A DNA stretch of 38,526 nt from Treponema sp. (GCA_016283615.1 JAEENG010000128.1:1-38526), one strand, 5' to 3'; numbered from the stretch's first letter, positions 27,419-37,081 are shown. The notes: a model not told the origin generated them from the sequence alone. Program-made: numbers and translations.

Positions 27419-28351
27419 TTAGTCTTGAAACAATGGTGTAGAAAGATATCTGTCGCCTGTGTCCGGAAGAAGTGCAACAATTGTCTTTCCTTCATTTTCC
27501 GGAAGTTTTGCAAGTCCGATTGCGGCGTGCAAAGCAGCCCCGGAAGAAATTCCTACGAGAACGCCTTCTTTTTTACCTGCGAGTTTTCCTGCAGCGTATG
27601 CTTCTTCGTTTGCGACCGGGATAATCTTGTCATAAACCTTTGTGTCGAGTACGTCAGGAATAAAGCCTGCTCCGATTCCCTGAAGACCGTGCGGGCCTGC
27701 GGCCTGTCCGGAAAGTACTGCAGAAGTTTTTGGTTCAACTGCGACAATCTGAACTTCCGGCTTCTGTTTTTTGAGGTACTGGCCAACGCCTGTAATTGTA
27801 CCGCCTGTTCCAACTCCTGCAACAAAGATATCAACTTTACCGTCTGTGTCTTCCCAGATTTCCGGACCGGTTGTAAGAAGATGTGCTTTTGGATTTGACG
27901 GGTTTATAAACTGTCCAGGAATAAAGCTATTAGGGATTGTTTTTGAAAGTTCATCTGCCTTGGCGATGGCGCCCTTCATGCCTTTTGCGCCTTCTGTCAA
28001 AACGAGTTCTGCGCCATAAGCCTTCATCAGCTGGCGGCGTTCAACAGACATTGTGTCCGGCATAACGATGATTACACGGTAACCTCGTCCGGCTGCAACA
28101 GAAGCAAGACCGATTCCAGTATTGCCCGATGTAGGTTCGATAATAACCGAATCCTTATTCAATTTGCCTGCTTTTTCTGCGTCATCAAGCATCTGTCTTG
28201 CAACGCGGTCTTTTACTGAACCTGCCGGATTAAAATATTCGAGTTTTGCAACAAGTTTTGCCTTGAGACCAAGTTCTTTTTCAATATTTTTAAATTCAAT
28301 CAAAGGTGTGTGACCTACAAGCTGGTCAACTGCGGTATAAATTTTTGACAT
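27419..28351 (-). CDS. cysK: Cysteine synthase A
   Basis: DQLVGHTPLIEF...LEYFNPAGSVKDRVARQML...IIEPTSGNTGIGLASVAAGRGY...VGTGGTITGVGQYL...GISSGAALHAAIGLA. Confidence 0.95.
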   Translation of the reverse strand: MSKIYTAVDQLVGHTPLIEFKNIEKELGLKAKLVAKLEYFNPAGSVKDRVARQMLDDAEKAGKLNKDSVIIEPTSGNTGIGLASVAAGRGYRVIIVMPDTMSVERRQLMKAYGAELVLTEGAKGMKGAIAKADELSKTIPNSFIPGQFINPSNPKAHLLTTGPEIWEDTDGKVDIFVAGVGTGGTITGVGQYLKKQKPEVQIVAVEPKTSAVLSGQAAGPHGLQGIGAGFIPDVLDTKVYDKIIPVANEEAYAAGKLAGKKEGVLVGISSGAALHAAIGLAKLPENEGKTIVALLPDTGDRYLSTPLFQD

Positions 28352-28409
28352 AGTTCCTCCTGTGATAATCCGCGTTTGCGGCGGTGCCTTCTCTTCTGGC
28401 TATAATTTA

Positions 28410-28447
28410 TTTATACAGCGAATTACCTACTATGTCAATAGGGTAAT
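28410..28447 (-). promoter_or_regulatory. cysK promoter (TTGACA-17-TATAAA) overlapped by inverted repeat ATTACC-N14-GGTAAT
   Basis: -35 at 28433-28438, -10 at 28410-28415, 17-bp spacer; IR arms at 28422-28427 and 28442-28447. Confidence 0.65.
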
Positions 28448-28452
28448 AGGAT

Positions 28453-30297
28453 TTATACCGTAAATCCTTTAATCATGTCTACAAGGGAATTAACTGCGTC
28501 GTTATTCTTTATATTTGAATCAATTACAGACTTTGCAGTGCTCTTCATTTCTGCCATTGAGAAAGAAACGTTTGCAGAAAGTTCGCGGGCATGATGTGTC
28601 ATCTGATTAAAGTCCTTGATACGGTCAAAGAGTTTTGAACTTTCGCCGAGCATTTTCTGTGAAGCGCCTGTCAAGGATTCTGTTGTTGAATTCAACATGT
28701 GCATGGTTTCGAGGATGCTTCTTGCGGCAGCCTGTTCTTCGCTCATTCCGCTGTAGATTTCTTTCATCAGTCCGTCCATTTCTGAAATGCGCTCTCCTAC
28801 AATCTGGAACGACTGGGCAGAAACGGCAGAAGACTCGCCGATTTCGGCAATTGAACTTGTTACGTTGCTCAAAAGTTTTTTGATTTCGCCGGACTGTTTT
28901 GCAGAAGTTTCTGCAAGTTTACGGATTTCGTCGGCAACTACGGCAAAACCTGCACCGGCTTCGCCCGCGTGAGCCGCTTCGATTGCGGCGTTCATTGCGA
29001 GGAGGTTTGTCTGCGAAGCAATCTGTGCAATTGCCTGGTTTGCAAGGTTAAGGCTTGCACTCTGTTCAGAAATACGGGCAACCTGTTCGGTTACGAGGGC
29101 CTGTTTTGCCTTACCGTTTTCTGACTCTGCAACAAGTTTGTCGTATTCACCGGAGATTTTTTCTACGGTGTTGTTTACGGAGTTGATATTGGAAGAAATC
29201 TGTTCGATTGATGTTGACGACTGCTGAATTGCACCGCCCTGATCGTGGATTTTCTGTTCAATAGTTTTCAATTCATTTTCTACAACATCTACGCCTGCAC
29301 TGATTGAACCGATTACATTTGTCTGCTCTGTTGAACTTGTATCGATGTCGTTTACCTTCTGCACTGCACGGTCCAGCTGTTCAATGTGGGCGTTCATGCT
29401 CTCCCCAAGAACTGCACAGGCCTGTGTAAGGAAGCCGCTCTGTTCCTGAAGGTTCTTTACAAGTTCGCCCATGCTTCCGATAACCTTGTTACAGCTGCGG
29501 GCAAGAGTTTTGATTTCTGTACCGCCTGTTTCCGGAATACGCTGTGTCAGATCGGCTGTTCCGTTTGAAATCTGCTCCATCTGCTCTGAAATGTTTTTAA
29601 CTGAACCGAATATTTTTGTCGTAAAGATAAAGACGAGCAGAATTCCAAAACCGATGAAAAGCGTTCCGAACAGTGCAAGTTTAAAAATCTGTCCGCGAAG
29701 AACCTTCATCAAATCGTTTACGCCAAAGTCACATCCAACGACAGCAACTACTTCTCCCCGGGAATTTTTGATTCCCTCATAAGTTGAAATCATCCAGCCC
29801 CAGCCTTCCTGCTTTTCAAAACGGGTGTTGATGCGGCTGCCGTTTTCAAAGGCCTGATAAATCTCCATGCCCCAGGAAGACAAATCTTCTTCTGCGCCAA
29901 GTTCAGAGAAATTATCGCTGTCATCCGGCTCTGCACTGCCGTCAATGATGTAGTGATAAGTGCCGTCCCTGTAGCGGGCCATTGTGTAAAGATAAGCCGC
30001 CCCGCAGCGTTTTTTTAAGTCCAGCATCCAGGTGCGGGTTTCTTCGTAATACGGGTTTTCTGCAGTCATATCGCCTTTCAAAAAGCCTTCAAATTCGTCC
30101 CCGTCGATGTACTCGATTACGTTGGCTACGACAGGGTTACCCTGAGACGCTGCAAACATAACGGCAACGTTCTGAACGGTTCTTGTAGAAACTAAAATAA
30201 GAATTACAAAGGAAACAAAAATAAACAGGGCAAAGAATGCTATGAAGGCAGTTTTGAGCGATTTGAACATATAATCTCCATGAATTTTTATCAGCAA
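28453..30297 (-). CDS. Methyl-accepting chemotaxis protein (start may be at MFKSLKTAF, about 30270)
   Basis: N-terminal TM plus extracytoplasmic sensor, HAMP-like region, signalling hairpin [38 protein letters not shown]. Confidence 0.95.
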   Translation of the reverse strand: MLIKIHGDYMFKSLKTAFIAFFALFIFVSFVILILVSTRTVQNVAVMFAASQGNPVVANVIEYIDGDEFEGFLKGDMTAENPYYEETRTWMLDLKKRCGAAYLYTMARYRDGTYHYIIDGSAEPDDSDNFSELGAEEDLSSWGMEIYQAFENGSRINTRFEKQEGWGWMISTYEGIKNSRGEVVAVVGCDFGVNDLMKVLRGQIFKLALFGTLFIGFGILLVFIFTTKIFGSVKNISEQMEQISNGTADLTQRIPETGGTEIKTLARSCNKVIGSMGELVKNLQEQSGFLTQACAVLGESMNAHIEQLDRAVQKVNDIDTSSTEQTNVIGSISAGVDVVENELKTIEQKIHDQGGAIQQSSTSIEQISSNINSVNNTVEKISGEYDKLVAESENGKAKQALVTEQVARISEQSASLNLANQAIAQIASQTNLLAMNAAIEAAHAGEAGAGFAVVADEIRKLAETSAKQSGEIKKLLSNVTSSIAEIGESSAVSAQSFQIVGERISEMDGLMKEIYSGMSEEQAAARSILETMHMLNSTTESLTGASQKMLGESSKLFDRIKDFNQMTHHARELSANVSFSMAEMKSTAKSVIDSNIKNNDAVNSLVDMIKGFTV

Positions 30298-30390
30298 ATT
30301 CCGGATATAATTATATCACATTAACGCCCCGAAAAAGTCATTTTTTTTCAGGAATTTTTTGTTGTCACATCTTCTTTTATAACTTTTTAA

Positions 30391-30424
30391 TTGTAAACTT
30401 AAATTACAATTTTTAAGTTTACAA
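30391..30424 (+). promoter_or_regulatory. BirA-type biotin operator upstream of bioY
   Basis: TTGTAAACTTAAA-TTACAATT-TTTAAGTTTACAA: perfect 13-bp arms; matches TTGTAAAC(C)-N16-(G)GTTTACAA apart from one symmetric substitution per half-site. Confidence 0.85.
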
Positions 30425-30455
30425 TTTGAATTAAATCTGCTATATTCCACTTATC

Positions 30456-31061
30456 ATGAATAGAAACCTTTTAAAAACCACTTTTACAGCCCTGTTTGCA
30501 GCAATTATCTGCATCGGCTGCTTTATGAAAATTCCGGTAGGAGTTATTCCGATTGTTCTGCAGAATATGTTGTGCATCTTAAGTGCTGTCGTTCTCGGCG
30601 GCATTTACGGAGCATCTCCTACCCTTCTTTTTGTCATTGCGGGAGCCATCGGGCTTCCTGTTTTTTCAGGCGGTTCTGGCGGACTTGCAGCTCTTTTTGG
30701 ACCAACAGGCGGATTTATCATCGGCTACTTTCTCGGAGCTGTTACCGCAGGACTTATTGCTGGAAAGCCCTCTGTCTCAGAAAAAAAACTCAGTAAAAAA
30801 ACGGTAATCCGTGTCTGCATTGCTTTTATTGCAGGAACGATAATTCTCTACATTCCTGGAATTATCAGATTTGCAATGTGGGCAGCAGGAGCAGGCAAAG
30901 TGCCGCAGGATAAAACTGCATTTGCATACACAATGGGCGCGGCAGTGCTTCCTTTTTTGCCGGGAGATGTAATCAAAATGTTGATTATGATTCCACTTTC
31001 CCTTAAACTCAGACCTGTTGTTGCACAATATCTTCATTCAACAGATAAAAACACAGACTAA
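30456..31061 (+). CDS. bioY: Biotin ECF transporter S component
   Basis: BioY-like hydrophobic protein (IPVGVIPIVLQNMLCILSAVVLGGIYG...GAIGLPVFSGGSGGLAALFGPTGGFIIGYFLGA) behind a BirA operator. Confidence 0.93.
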   Translation: MNRNLLKTTFTALFAAIICIGCFMKIPVGVIPIVLQNMLCILSAVVLGGIYGASPTLLFVIAGAIGLPVFSGGSGGLAALFGPTGGFIIGYFLGAVTAGLIAGKPSVSEKKLSKKTVIRVCIAFIAGTIILYIPGIIRFAMWAAGAGKVPQDKTAFAYTMGAAVLPFLPGDVIKMLIMIPLSLKLRPVVAQYLHSTDKNTD

Positions 31062-31073
31062 AAGCACAAAGTT

Positions 31074-31796
31074 ATGAATTCAATACAGGTCAAAAACCTT
31101 TCCAAGTCTTTTGAAGGCTTTGACAGCACAAAAAACGCACTCCTCGATGTCAGCCTCACTATTAACGAGGGTGAGTGCGTTGTTATCAGCGGCGAAAACG
31201 GCTCCGGAAAAACGGTCCTAACTTCCATAATTGCAGGGCTCGAAAAGGCCGACAGCGGAACCGTTACAGGCTTTGGCAGGGTTGGACTTGTTTTTCAGGA
31301 AGCAGAAACCCAAATTCTTGGGGAGACTGTCCTGGAAGATGTTGAGTTTGGCCCAAAAAACTTAGGCTTTTCTCCCGACAAGTTGAATCAGTCGGTTCAG
31401 GACGCACTTTCTTTTACAGGTCTTCTGGACAAAAAAAATGAAGCAACACACTTTCTGTCAGGCGGGCAGAAAAGACGCCTTGCAATTGCGTGCATGCTTG
31501 CAATGCAGACTCCGGTCATAATTCTTGATGAACCGTACGCAAACCTTGATTACGGCGGAGTAAAACAGGTTAATTCACTTATTGAATCCTTAAAGGCCCA
31601 CAATAAAACTGTAATCATCGTAACCCACGAACTTGAAAAATGCCTGGGCCTGGCCGACCACTTTATCGTGCTTTTCCAGGGAAAAAAAGTTTTTGACGGA
31701 ACTCCATCCGAGGGCTTAAAGCAGAATCTTTCCGCCTGGAACATCCGTAATCCCCTCGCACGCTACGACAATTTGAACGACTTAATCTGGAAGTAA
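31074..31796 (+). CDS. bioM: Biotin ECF transporter ATPase
   Basis: SGENGSGKTVLTSIIAGL, LSGGQKRRLAIACMLAMQTPVIILDEPYANLD; next to bioY. Confidence 0.9.
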   Translation: MNSIQVKNLSKSFEGFDSTKNALLDVSLTINEGECVVISGENGSGKTVLTSIIAGLEKADSGTVTGFGRVGLVFQEAETQILGETVLEDVEFGPKNLGFSPDKLNQSVQDALSFTGLLDKKNEATHFLSGGQKRRLAIACMLAMQTPVIILDEPYANLDYGGVKQVNSLIESLKAHNKTVIIVTHELEKCLGLADHFIVLFQGKKVFDGTPSEGLKQNLSAWNIRNPLARYDNLNDLIWK

Positions 31797-31800
31797 AAAG

Positions 31801-32466
31801 ATGAAGAACATGACCGCGTTCAGCTACATGAGCGGAACGTCTTTTCTGCATAAAATGAATCCCCTCATCAAACTTTTTCTCGTTCCGCTCTTAAGCATAC
31901 TTGTAATTGTGCTGGACTGGAAAATTCTTACGGGTCTTGTTGCAGTTCAATTTAGTACCGCGCTTCTGGCAAAGTTTCCGGTAAAAAAAATATGTGCAGA
32001 CTTAAAGCCTGTTTTGTTTTTTGCGCTGATTCTGTATGTTCTTTTTTTTATGAATATTGGAATCAATGTTATTGCAGGGCAGAAAGATCAGGTTCAATTA
32101 TTAAAAAAGCAGTCACTTGATACGACAGTTATGATTTTACGGCTTGCAAGCATGATTTTGACCGCAAGCCTTTTATTCAACACCACCACACAGATTGAAT
32201 TAAGGCGCGCAATGGAAAAAATTGAATGTGCAGTCAGAAAAGTCCTGCCCGTAGATAAAAAGCCAAAGTTCAGTCACATTATTGCGCTGTTTTTGTGCAT
32301 GATTCCCCTCGTCTTTAAAATCTGGGAACAGACAAAGTGCGCCTGGTATGCACGGGGCGGCAAAAAATCCTTTAAGATGTACAACGCCCTCTTTCCGGTT
32401 TTGTTTTCTGTCGGCTTAAAAAAGGCCTACAACACAGCCCGCGCACTGACAATACGCGGGGAATAA
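31801..32466 (+). CDS. bioN: Biotin ECF transporter transmembrane (T) component
   Basis: Hydrophobic CbiQ-like protein with YARGGKKS motif; third gene of the cluster. Confidence 0.88.
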   Translation: MKNMTAFSYMSGTSFLHKMNPLIKLFLVPLLSILVIVLDWKILTGLVAVQFSTALLAKFPVKKICADLKPVLFFALILYVLFFMNIGINVIAGQKDQVQLLKKQSLDTTVMILRLASMILTASLLFNTTTQIELRRAMEKIECAVRKVLPVDKKPKFSHIIALFLCMIPLVFKIWEQTKCAWYARGGKKSFKMYNALFPVLFSVGLKKAYNTARALTIRGE

Positions 32467-32497
32467 GGATAATTTGTGCATCCTGAAAAAAGAAAAA

Positions 32498-32530
32498 CCG
32501 GGCATGACCAGTTTTGAACGGTCAGCCCGG
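32498..32530. terminator. Strong hairpin, likely terminator between convergent bioN and relE-like genes
   Basis: CCGGGC-a-TGACC-agttttgaac-GGTCA-GCCCGG, preceded by A-rich aaaaaagaaaaa (U-tract for minus-strand transcripts). Confidence 0.7.
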
Positions 32531-32539
32531 CTTGTATTA

Positions 32540-32797
32540 TTAATCATAGACTTCGCTTCTGTGTCCTATGCGAAGAAGTGTTATTATCAGCTTGTCATCT
32601 ATTATCTCACATATAAGACGCCAGTCTCCGACGCGGTAACGCCACAAGCCGGCAAGATTACTCGAAAGTCCTTTTCCTCGTGAACGGGGATCTTCCAGCT
32701 CTTCAAGTTCATGTACATATTTTACAATCTGCCTGCGAACACTTCCGTCAACTTTTTTTAAGGTTTTTAATGCTGTTTCTGAAAATATTACTTTCAT
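32540..32797 (-). CDS. RelE/ParE-family toxin
   Basis: MKVIFSETALKTLKKVDGSVRRQIVKYVHELE...LAGLWRYRVGDWRLICEIIDDKLIITLLRIGHRSEVYD: canonical RelE. Confidence 0.92.
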   Translation of the reverse strand: MKVIFSETALKTLKKVDGSVRRQIVKYVHELEELEDPRSRGKGLSSNLAGLWRYRVGDWRLICEIIDDKLIITLLRIGHRSEVYD

Positions 32798-33027
32798 AAT
32801 CCAAGTTCAGATTCTACTTCGGCAAGTGTGTATGTTTTTTCTTTTCCGCTTCTGATATTCTTAACAACTTCTTCTGCCAGAAAAATATCTTCAAGATCAT
32901 CAAGGTATTCATCAAGAAGATAATTATAATAAAATGATGCAGGACGTTTGGTCATTTTTGCCAGGCGTTCTACTCTGATTTTAGTCTGAGGATTCGATCT
33001 GAAATTAATTACTGCTGAATTAGTCAT
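32794..33027 (-). CDS. RelB/DUF6290-like antitoxin
   Basis: Ribbon-helix-helix-like AVINFRSNPQTKIRVERLAKMTKRPASFYYNYLLDEYLDDLEDIFLAEEV; 4-nt overlap with the toxin. Confidence 0.85.
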   Translation of the reverse strand: MTNSAVINFRSNPQTKIRVERLAKMTKRPASFYYNYLLDEYLDDLEDIFLAEEVVKNIRSGKEKTYTLAEVESELGL

Positions 33028-33040
33028 ATACGCCTCCTTG

Positions 33041-33059
33041 TGTAATACATTGTATTACA
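33041..33059. promoter_or_regulatory. Palindromic operator of the RelBE-like cassette
   Basis: TGTAATACA-T-TGTATTACA: perfect 9-bp arms, about 14 bp upstream of the antitoxin start. Confidence 0.75.
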
Positions 33060-33112
33060 TTCATTTTCTATCGTCAAGGCTTCTCTTAAACATCTGTAGT
33101 TAGCGCCCCGCG

Positions 33113-33532
33113 CTAAAATTCCTGGCCGACCTCTTTCATTTTGTTTGCGGCTGAGTCGGCGTCTATCAGATAAATCTGAACGATGTCAAAGAAAGGAAAA
33201 TCTTCGTACGATAGAACATAGCTTACATCATCGGCGCCGTTGGAAAGAGAAATTCCGATCAGGCTGCCCTTTTTAACCGAAGTCCGGTTTGAACAGGTGT
33301 CGTTCTTTCCCTTGAGGTGAAGAAAGCCGAGGTTTTCCTTGATTATGTCCTTGCCGTCTTTATTCTGTAAAAGGTAAACATTGCAGTCAAAGTTGCTGTA
33401 TTTTGTCTGATTAATAACCTGAATCTGATTGTAACTGCGCTCCGGTCCCTGAACCTTGAATTTTAAATTCTCTGAAAAACCCGCGCACAGGCAAATTAAA
33501 CCAAGTAAAAATCCGCAAATTGTCTTTTTCAT
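33113..33532 (-). CDS. Small secreted hypothetical protein
   Basis: Signal peptide MKKTICGFLLGLICLCAGFSEN; no clear family. Confidence 0.55.
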   Translation of the reverse strand: MKKTICGFLLGLICLCAGFSENLKFKVQGPERSYNQIQVINQTKYSNFDCNVYLLQNKDGKDIIKENLGFLHLKGKNDTCSNRTSVKKGSLIGISLSNGADDVSYVLSYEDFPFFDIVQIYLIDADSAANKMKEVGQEF

Positions 33533-33614
33533 ATTTCTGTCCTTAATAAAAAGAGAGTATTAATTCAATAATAACACAACTCTGCGTTCAACCCTATCAA
33601 AAAATCAAAAAATT

Positions 33615-34292
33615 TCAGTTTTCCCAGACAAAGAGGTCGGCGCAGTTTCTCTCCCCGCCGGAAACCTCGATTGCCTGCCCTGTACAAAATGTGTTTGTGA
33701 CCGTCAGAAAATAGCACCACTCAGCGGCCTCATCAACTGAGCACCATTTTTTGAGCGGAGTCACGTCCATGATTTTGTTCCAGAGCTTAGGGTTTTTCAT
33801 TACCGGTTCGTTGAGTTCAGTACTTACACCGCCAAAACAGATTGCATTGGAAGTCGCCTTAAAATCATTTGCAAGTCGAATCGCAACGTTTTTCATAAAG
33901 CCAATCAGTCCTGCCTTACTTGCAGCGTAAGAAGCAAATTCATTTCCGGTCAGGGCAGACGCCGACGAATTGAACAGAACTGATTTTATACTTGGATTAA
34001 ATGCATACTTGTTGGTCACATTCATGCTTCCGATTAAGTTGACATTTATGTCCTTTAAGCACACTTCATTTGTTGCGCTCTGAACGCCCGCGTTATTGAT
34101 GATTATTTCCATTGCAGGCAGCTCAGGAAGTGCTTTTGCGTCAGAAATGTCGCATTCAATATGAGTATAATCCGGATGTTCAATCGATGCCTTTTGAATA
34201 TCAAGGCCCCAGACTTTATGCTTTTGATTCAGGAATTTAAGGGCACAGGCTTTTCCGATGCCACTGGATGTTCCGGTAATTAAAATGTTCAT
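33615..34292 (-). CDS. SDR-family oxidoreductase
   Basis: MNILITGTSSGIGKACALKFL, NNAGVQ, YAASKAGLIGF, FCTGQAIEVSGG. Confidence 0.9.
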   Translation of the reverse strand: MNILITGTSSGIGKACALKFLNQKHKVWGLDIQKASIEHPDYTHIECDISDAKALPELPAMEIIINNAGVQSATNEVCLKDINVNLIGSMNVTNKYAFNPSIKSVLFNSSASALTGNEFASYAASKAGLIGFMKNVAIRLANDFKATSNAICFGGVSTELNEPVMKNPKLWNKIMDVTPLKKWCSVDEAAEWCYFLTVTNTFCTGQAIEVSGGERNCADLFVWEN

Positions 34293-35092
34293 TCGCGCCC
34301 TGTTGAATTCAATTTGTCCTGATAGTCAAAATATGCACTTCCGACATTTTCTTTTTCCCACTGGCAGACTACCCTGTAGCCAAAACCTGAGAAGAAGACT
34401 TCGCCCAAAAGTTCGCAGACGGCTCCGATACAGGAGCACACCAGAACCTGGGTCCATGTCCAGCCAAAGAAAAACTTTGAAACTACGGTTGCAAAAATCA
34501 TGTTGTCCACAAACTGCGCTATGATTGTAGAAACGTATGAGCGCAGGGCAAACACACCAAAATTATTTTTCTTAAAGATTGAACCGATGGCGCTGTTCAA
34601 AACGGCATTTACGACAGAAGACATGATAAACGCAAGTGCTGAGCCTAGAACGACGTACCACGCTCCGCCAAAGGTTGAATTGAGAGCATCGTTAACGCTC
34701 TGATTTTCGGTTGTGTAGAATTCACCCCAGTTGCCCGGAGCCTTTGTCAAAGCCCAGAACGAAAGGCAGACGCAGAGGTTGATGAAAAGTGCGAGAAGAG
34801 AAATCTTAACGCTTGCCTTTGGTCCCCAGCGCTTACAAATTACGTCCATGCACAAAAACATAATCCAGCTGAATGCAAAGCCGCAGTCGAGCGCAACAAA
34901 TTTGTAGTTGATGAGTTCTTTGTTTGCCATAAGATTTGCGCAAACAACCGACAGTACAAAAACTGTAACTGTTAAAGAAGGAATACTTCTAAGAAGGATT
35001 TTGTAATCAGCAAAGAATCCGCTGATTGTGGAAGAAATTTTTGAAAGGCTTTTTGCCATAGATAAAATGGTGATCCGTGTCACCGCCTCCAT
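34289..35092 (-). CDS. VUT-family (YhhQ-like, COG1738) queuosine-precursor transporter
   Basis: Multi-TM; VVCANLMANKELI, ALDCGFAFSWIMFLCMDVICKRWGPKASVKIS; 4-nt overlap with the SDR gene. Confidence 0.8.
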   Translation of the reverse strand: MEAVTRITILSMAKSLSKISSTISGFFADYKILLRSIPSLTVTVFVLSVVCANLMANKELINYKFVALDCGFAFSWIMFLCMDVICKRWGPKASVKISLLALFINLCVCLSFWALTKAPGNWGEFYTTENQSVNDALNSTFGGAWYVVLGSALAFIMSSVVNAVLNSAIGSIFKKNNFGVFALRSYVSTIIAQFVDNMIFATVVSKFFFGWTWTQVLVCSCIGAVCELLGEVFFSGFGYRVVCQWEKENVGSAYFDYQDKLNSTGRE

Positions 35093-35111
35093 AAGAATTT
35101 TAATTTATAAC

Positions 35112-35145
35112 GCGCAGGAGAATTATGAGGTCTCATAAACTGCGC
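35112..35145 (-). promoter_or_regulatory. Nested hairpin in the 5' leader of the VUT transporter
   Basis: Plus strand GCGCAG-gagaatt-ATGAGgtCTCAT-aaa-CTGCGC. Confidence 0.4.
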
Positions 35146-35230
35146 AGTGTCAGGTTAAAACTTTTTACCACTTTTGCCAAGTATTTAATACTTTCACAAG
35201 TGTTTGCAAAACGTAGGTATATGTCAAGTT

Positions 35231-35375
35231 TTGAGTTTTTCACATATCAGTAAGTCCAAGTCTGCCGTAAGCGAGGTTACGGCACAAACTCGCCTGAGCT
35301 TTGCTCACCGCGAGGTTTGTTGACGTGCTCTCGCTGAGAGGCAGATTTGATTTATAGATAATTTGAAAAACTCAA
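35231..35375. repeat. Cloverleaf-like intergenic element: terminal inverted repeats enclosing three hairpins
   Basis: TTGAGTTTTTC/GAAAAACTCAA (11/11); inner CAAGTCTGCC/GGCAGATTTG (9/10); hairpins GCCGTAA/TTACGGC, ACAAACTCGC..TGAGCtttGCTCA..GCGAGGTTTGT, CTCTC/GAGAG. Confidence 0.7.
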
Positions 35376-35386
35376 CATTTAAGCAT

Positions 35387-36262
35387 TTATTTTACGGTGT
35401 TTTCCGCAGCTTCCAATGTGTTATACATCAGCATTGCGATTGTCATTGGGCCGACGCCGCCCGGAACCGGTGTGATGAACGAAGCTTTTTCCTTGATTTC
35501 GTCAAAGTCACAGTCGCCGATCAAGCGGAAGCCGCTCTTTTTGCTTGCGTCAGGAATGCGGTTTACGCCGACATCGATTACAACAGCGCCGTCTTTTACC
35601 ATGTCAGCAGTTACTGTGTGTGGATGACCGCTGGCTGCAACGATGATGTCTGCCTGGCGTGTGATTTCTGCCATGTTTTTTGTTCCTGTGTGGCAGATAG
35701 TTACAGTACAGTTTGTTTCTTTGCGGCAGAGGAGGATTGAAACAGGTTTTCCGACAATGTTTGAACGGCCGATTACAACGGCGTGCTTTCCGCTTGTTTC
35801 AACGCCCATGCGTTCAAGGAGAACAATGATTCCGTGCGGTGTACACGGAAGGAATGCTTTTTTGCCGATTACGAGGTTTCCGACATTTACCGGGTGGAAT
35901 CCGTCAACGTCCTTGTCCGGGCTGATTGCCATAATGACCTTGTCTTCGTTGATGTGCTTTGGAAGAGGAAGCTGAACAAGAATTCCGTGAACGCTGTCGT
36001 CCTTATTCAATTTGTCGATTAAAGCGAGCAGTTCTTCTTCTGAAGTTGATTCCGGAAGTTCTTCGCTGCGGTCAAGCATGCCGGCTTCGGCAAGGGCCTT
36101 TCTTTTTCCTGTAACATAAGAAACACTGGCAGGATTCTGGCCTACAAGAATTACAGCAAGACAAGGTGTAATTCCCTTTGCTTTTAATGCAGCTACTTTT
36201 TCTGCAACACCTGCGCGAACATCAAGCGCAATCTGCTTTCCGTCAATAATTTGAGCACTCAT
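35387..36262 (-). CDS. folD: Bifunctional methylenetetrahydrofolate dehydrogenase/cyclohydrolase
   Basis: [27 protein letters not shown]...[12 protein letters not shown]...[13 protein letters not shown]...[17 protein letters not shown]...[14 protein letters not shown]. Confidence 0.95.
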   Translation of the reverse strand: MSAQIIDGKQIALDVRAGVAEKVAALKAKGITPCLAVILVGQNPASVSYVTGKRKALAEAGMLDRSEELPESTSEEELLALIDKLNKDDSVHGILVQLPLPKHINEDKVIMAISPDKDVDGFHPVNVGNLVIGKKAFLPCTPHGIIVLLERMGVETSGKHAVVIGRSNIVGKPVSILLCRKETNCTVTICHTGTKNMAEITRQADIIVAASGHPHTVTADMVKDGAVVIDVGVNRIPDASKKSGFRLIGDCDFDEIKEKASFITPVPGGVGPMTIAMLMYNTLEAAENTVK

Positions 36263-36464
36263 CTGTATACCTCATAATTTTAATATTCTGCCCGTGTAAC
36301 CTTCAGGCAAACTAACTTGTTGTTTAGATAAAGCCCTTCCCACTGCAGTGTGGTGGAAGTGCCGTTTATATTGAATTTATACCCTCAAAAAGGTAAAATC
36401 ATGATTCAATATACTACATTGTTTTAATAATAATGAGAATCTCTAAAAAACAAAAGAGGAATCA

Positions 36465-37070
36465 ATGAAAAAGTCCCTTGCTCTCGTCTGCGCATTGTTA
36501 ACTTTGGGCGCAGCAGCTTTCTGTCAGGAAGAACCGGAAGAAAATGACGACAAATTTGCAGTAAACTATACATTGAATGAACCGGGCGACCAGTACATCA
36601 ACATCGGTCTTATGGTTACATTCCCGATGAACTTTGGAGGAAGCTTTCCTTTATTCCGTTCGGGCCAGATGCAGACAGGCGGTGCTGGAACTCTGGGTTA
36701 CCACCGTTTTTTGACATCATGGTTTGATCTTGGAATCGATGTAACATTCGGTTACAACCCTACACTCGGCGAAAACATTTTTACTTACGTTCCATTTGTT
36801 TTGAGCGCAACATTCCAGCCGAATTTCAAACGTTTTGAATTCCCGCTCACAATGGGAGTCGGCGTTGCTTCAGAAAGTTATCTTAACCGCACATACTTCC
36901 CTGGCCTCGTGCTTAAGCCGCAGGCAGGTGTATTCTACAGGGCAACTCCAAGCTGGTCTTTTGGAGTACGCTACGACTTTATGTACATGCCGCAATGGTA
37001 TGATGACCCGAGCAAAAACGATTACGGTCTGTTCTCTTCAGCAATGATTTCAGCCCGATACCACTTCTAG
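36465..37070 (+). CDS. Outer-membrane beta-barrel protein (treponemal OmpW-like type)
   Basis: Signal peptide MKKSLALVCALLTLGAAAFCQ; alternating beta-strand pattern; C-terminal aromatic (SARYHF). Confidence 0.65.
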   Translation: MKKSLALVCALLTLGAAAFCQEEPEENDDKFAVNYTLNEPGDQYINIGLMVTFPMNFGGSFPLFRSGQMQTGGAGTLGYHRFLTSWFDLGIDVTFGYNPTLGENIFTYVPFVLSATFQPNFKRFEFPLTMGVGVASESYLNRTYFPGLVLKPQAGVFYRATPSWSFGVRYDFMYMPQWYDDPSKNDYGLFSSAMISARYHF

Positions 37071-37081
37071 GATATACACAG

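Noticed and set aside
30345-30365. Poly-T runs upstream of the MCP/bioY divergent region
   Set aside because: Common AT-rich intergenic tracts; not placed in a coding start or between clear promoter elements.
36336-36359. CTTCC-CACTGCAGTG-TGGTGGAAG hairpin between folD and the OM protein
   Set aside because: Short arms and imperfect; no associated signal; could be a weak leader hairpin but not supportable.
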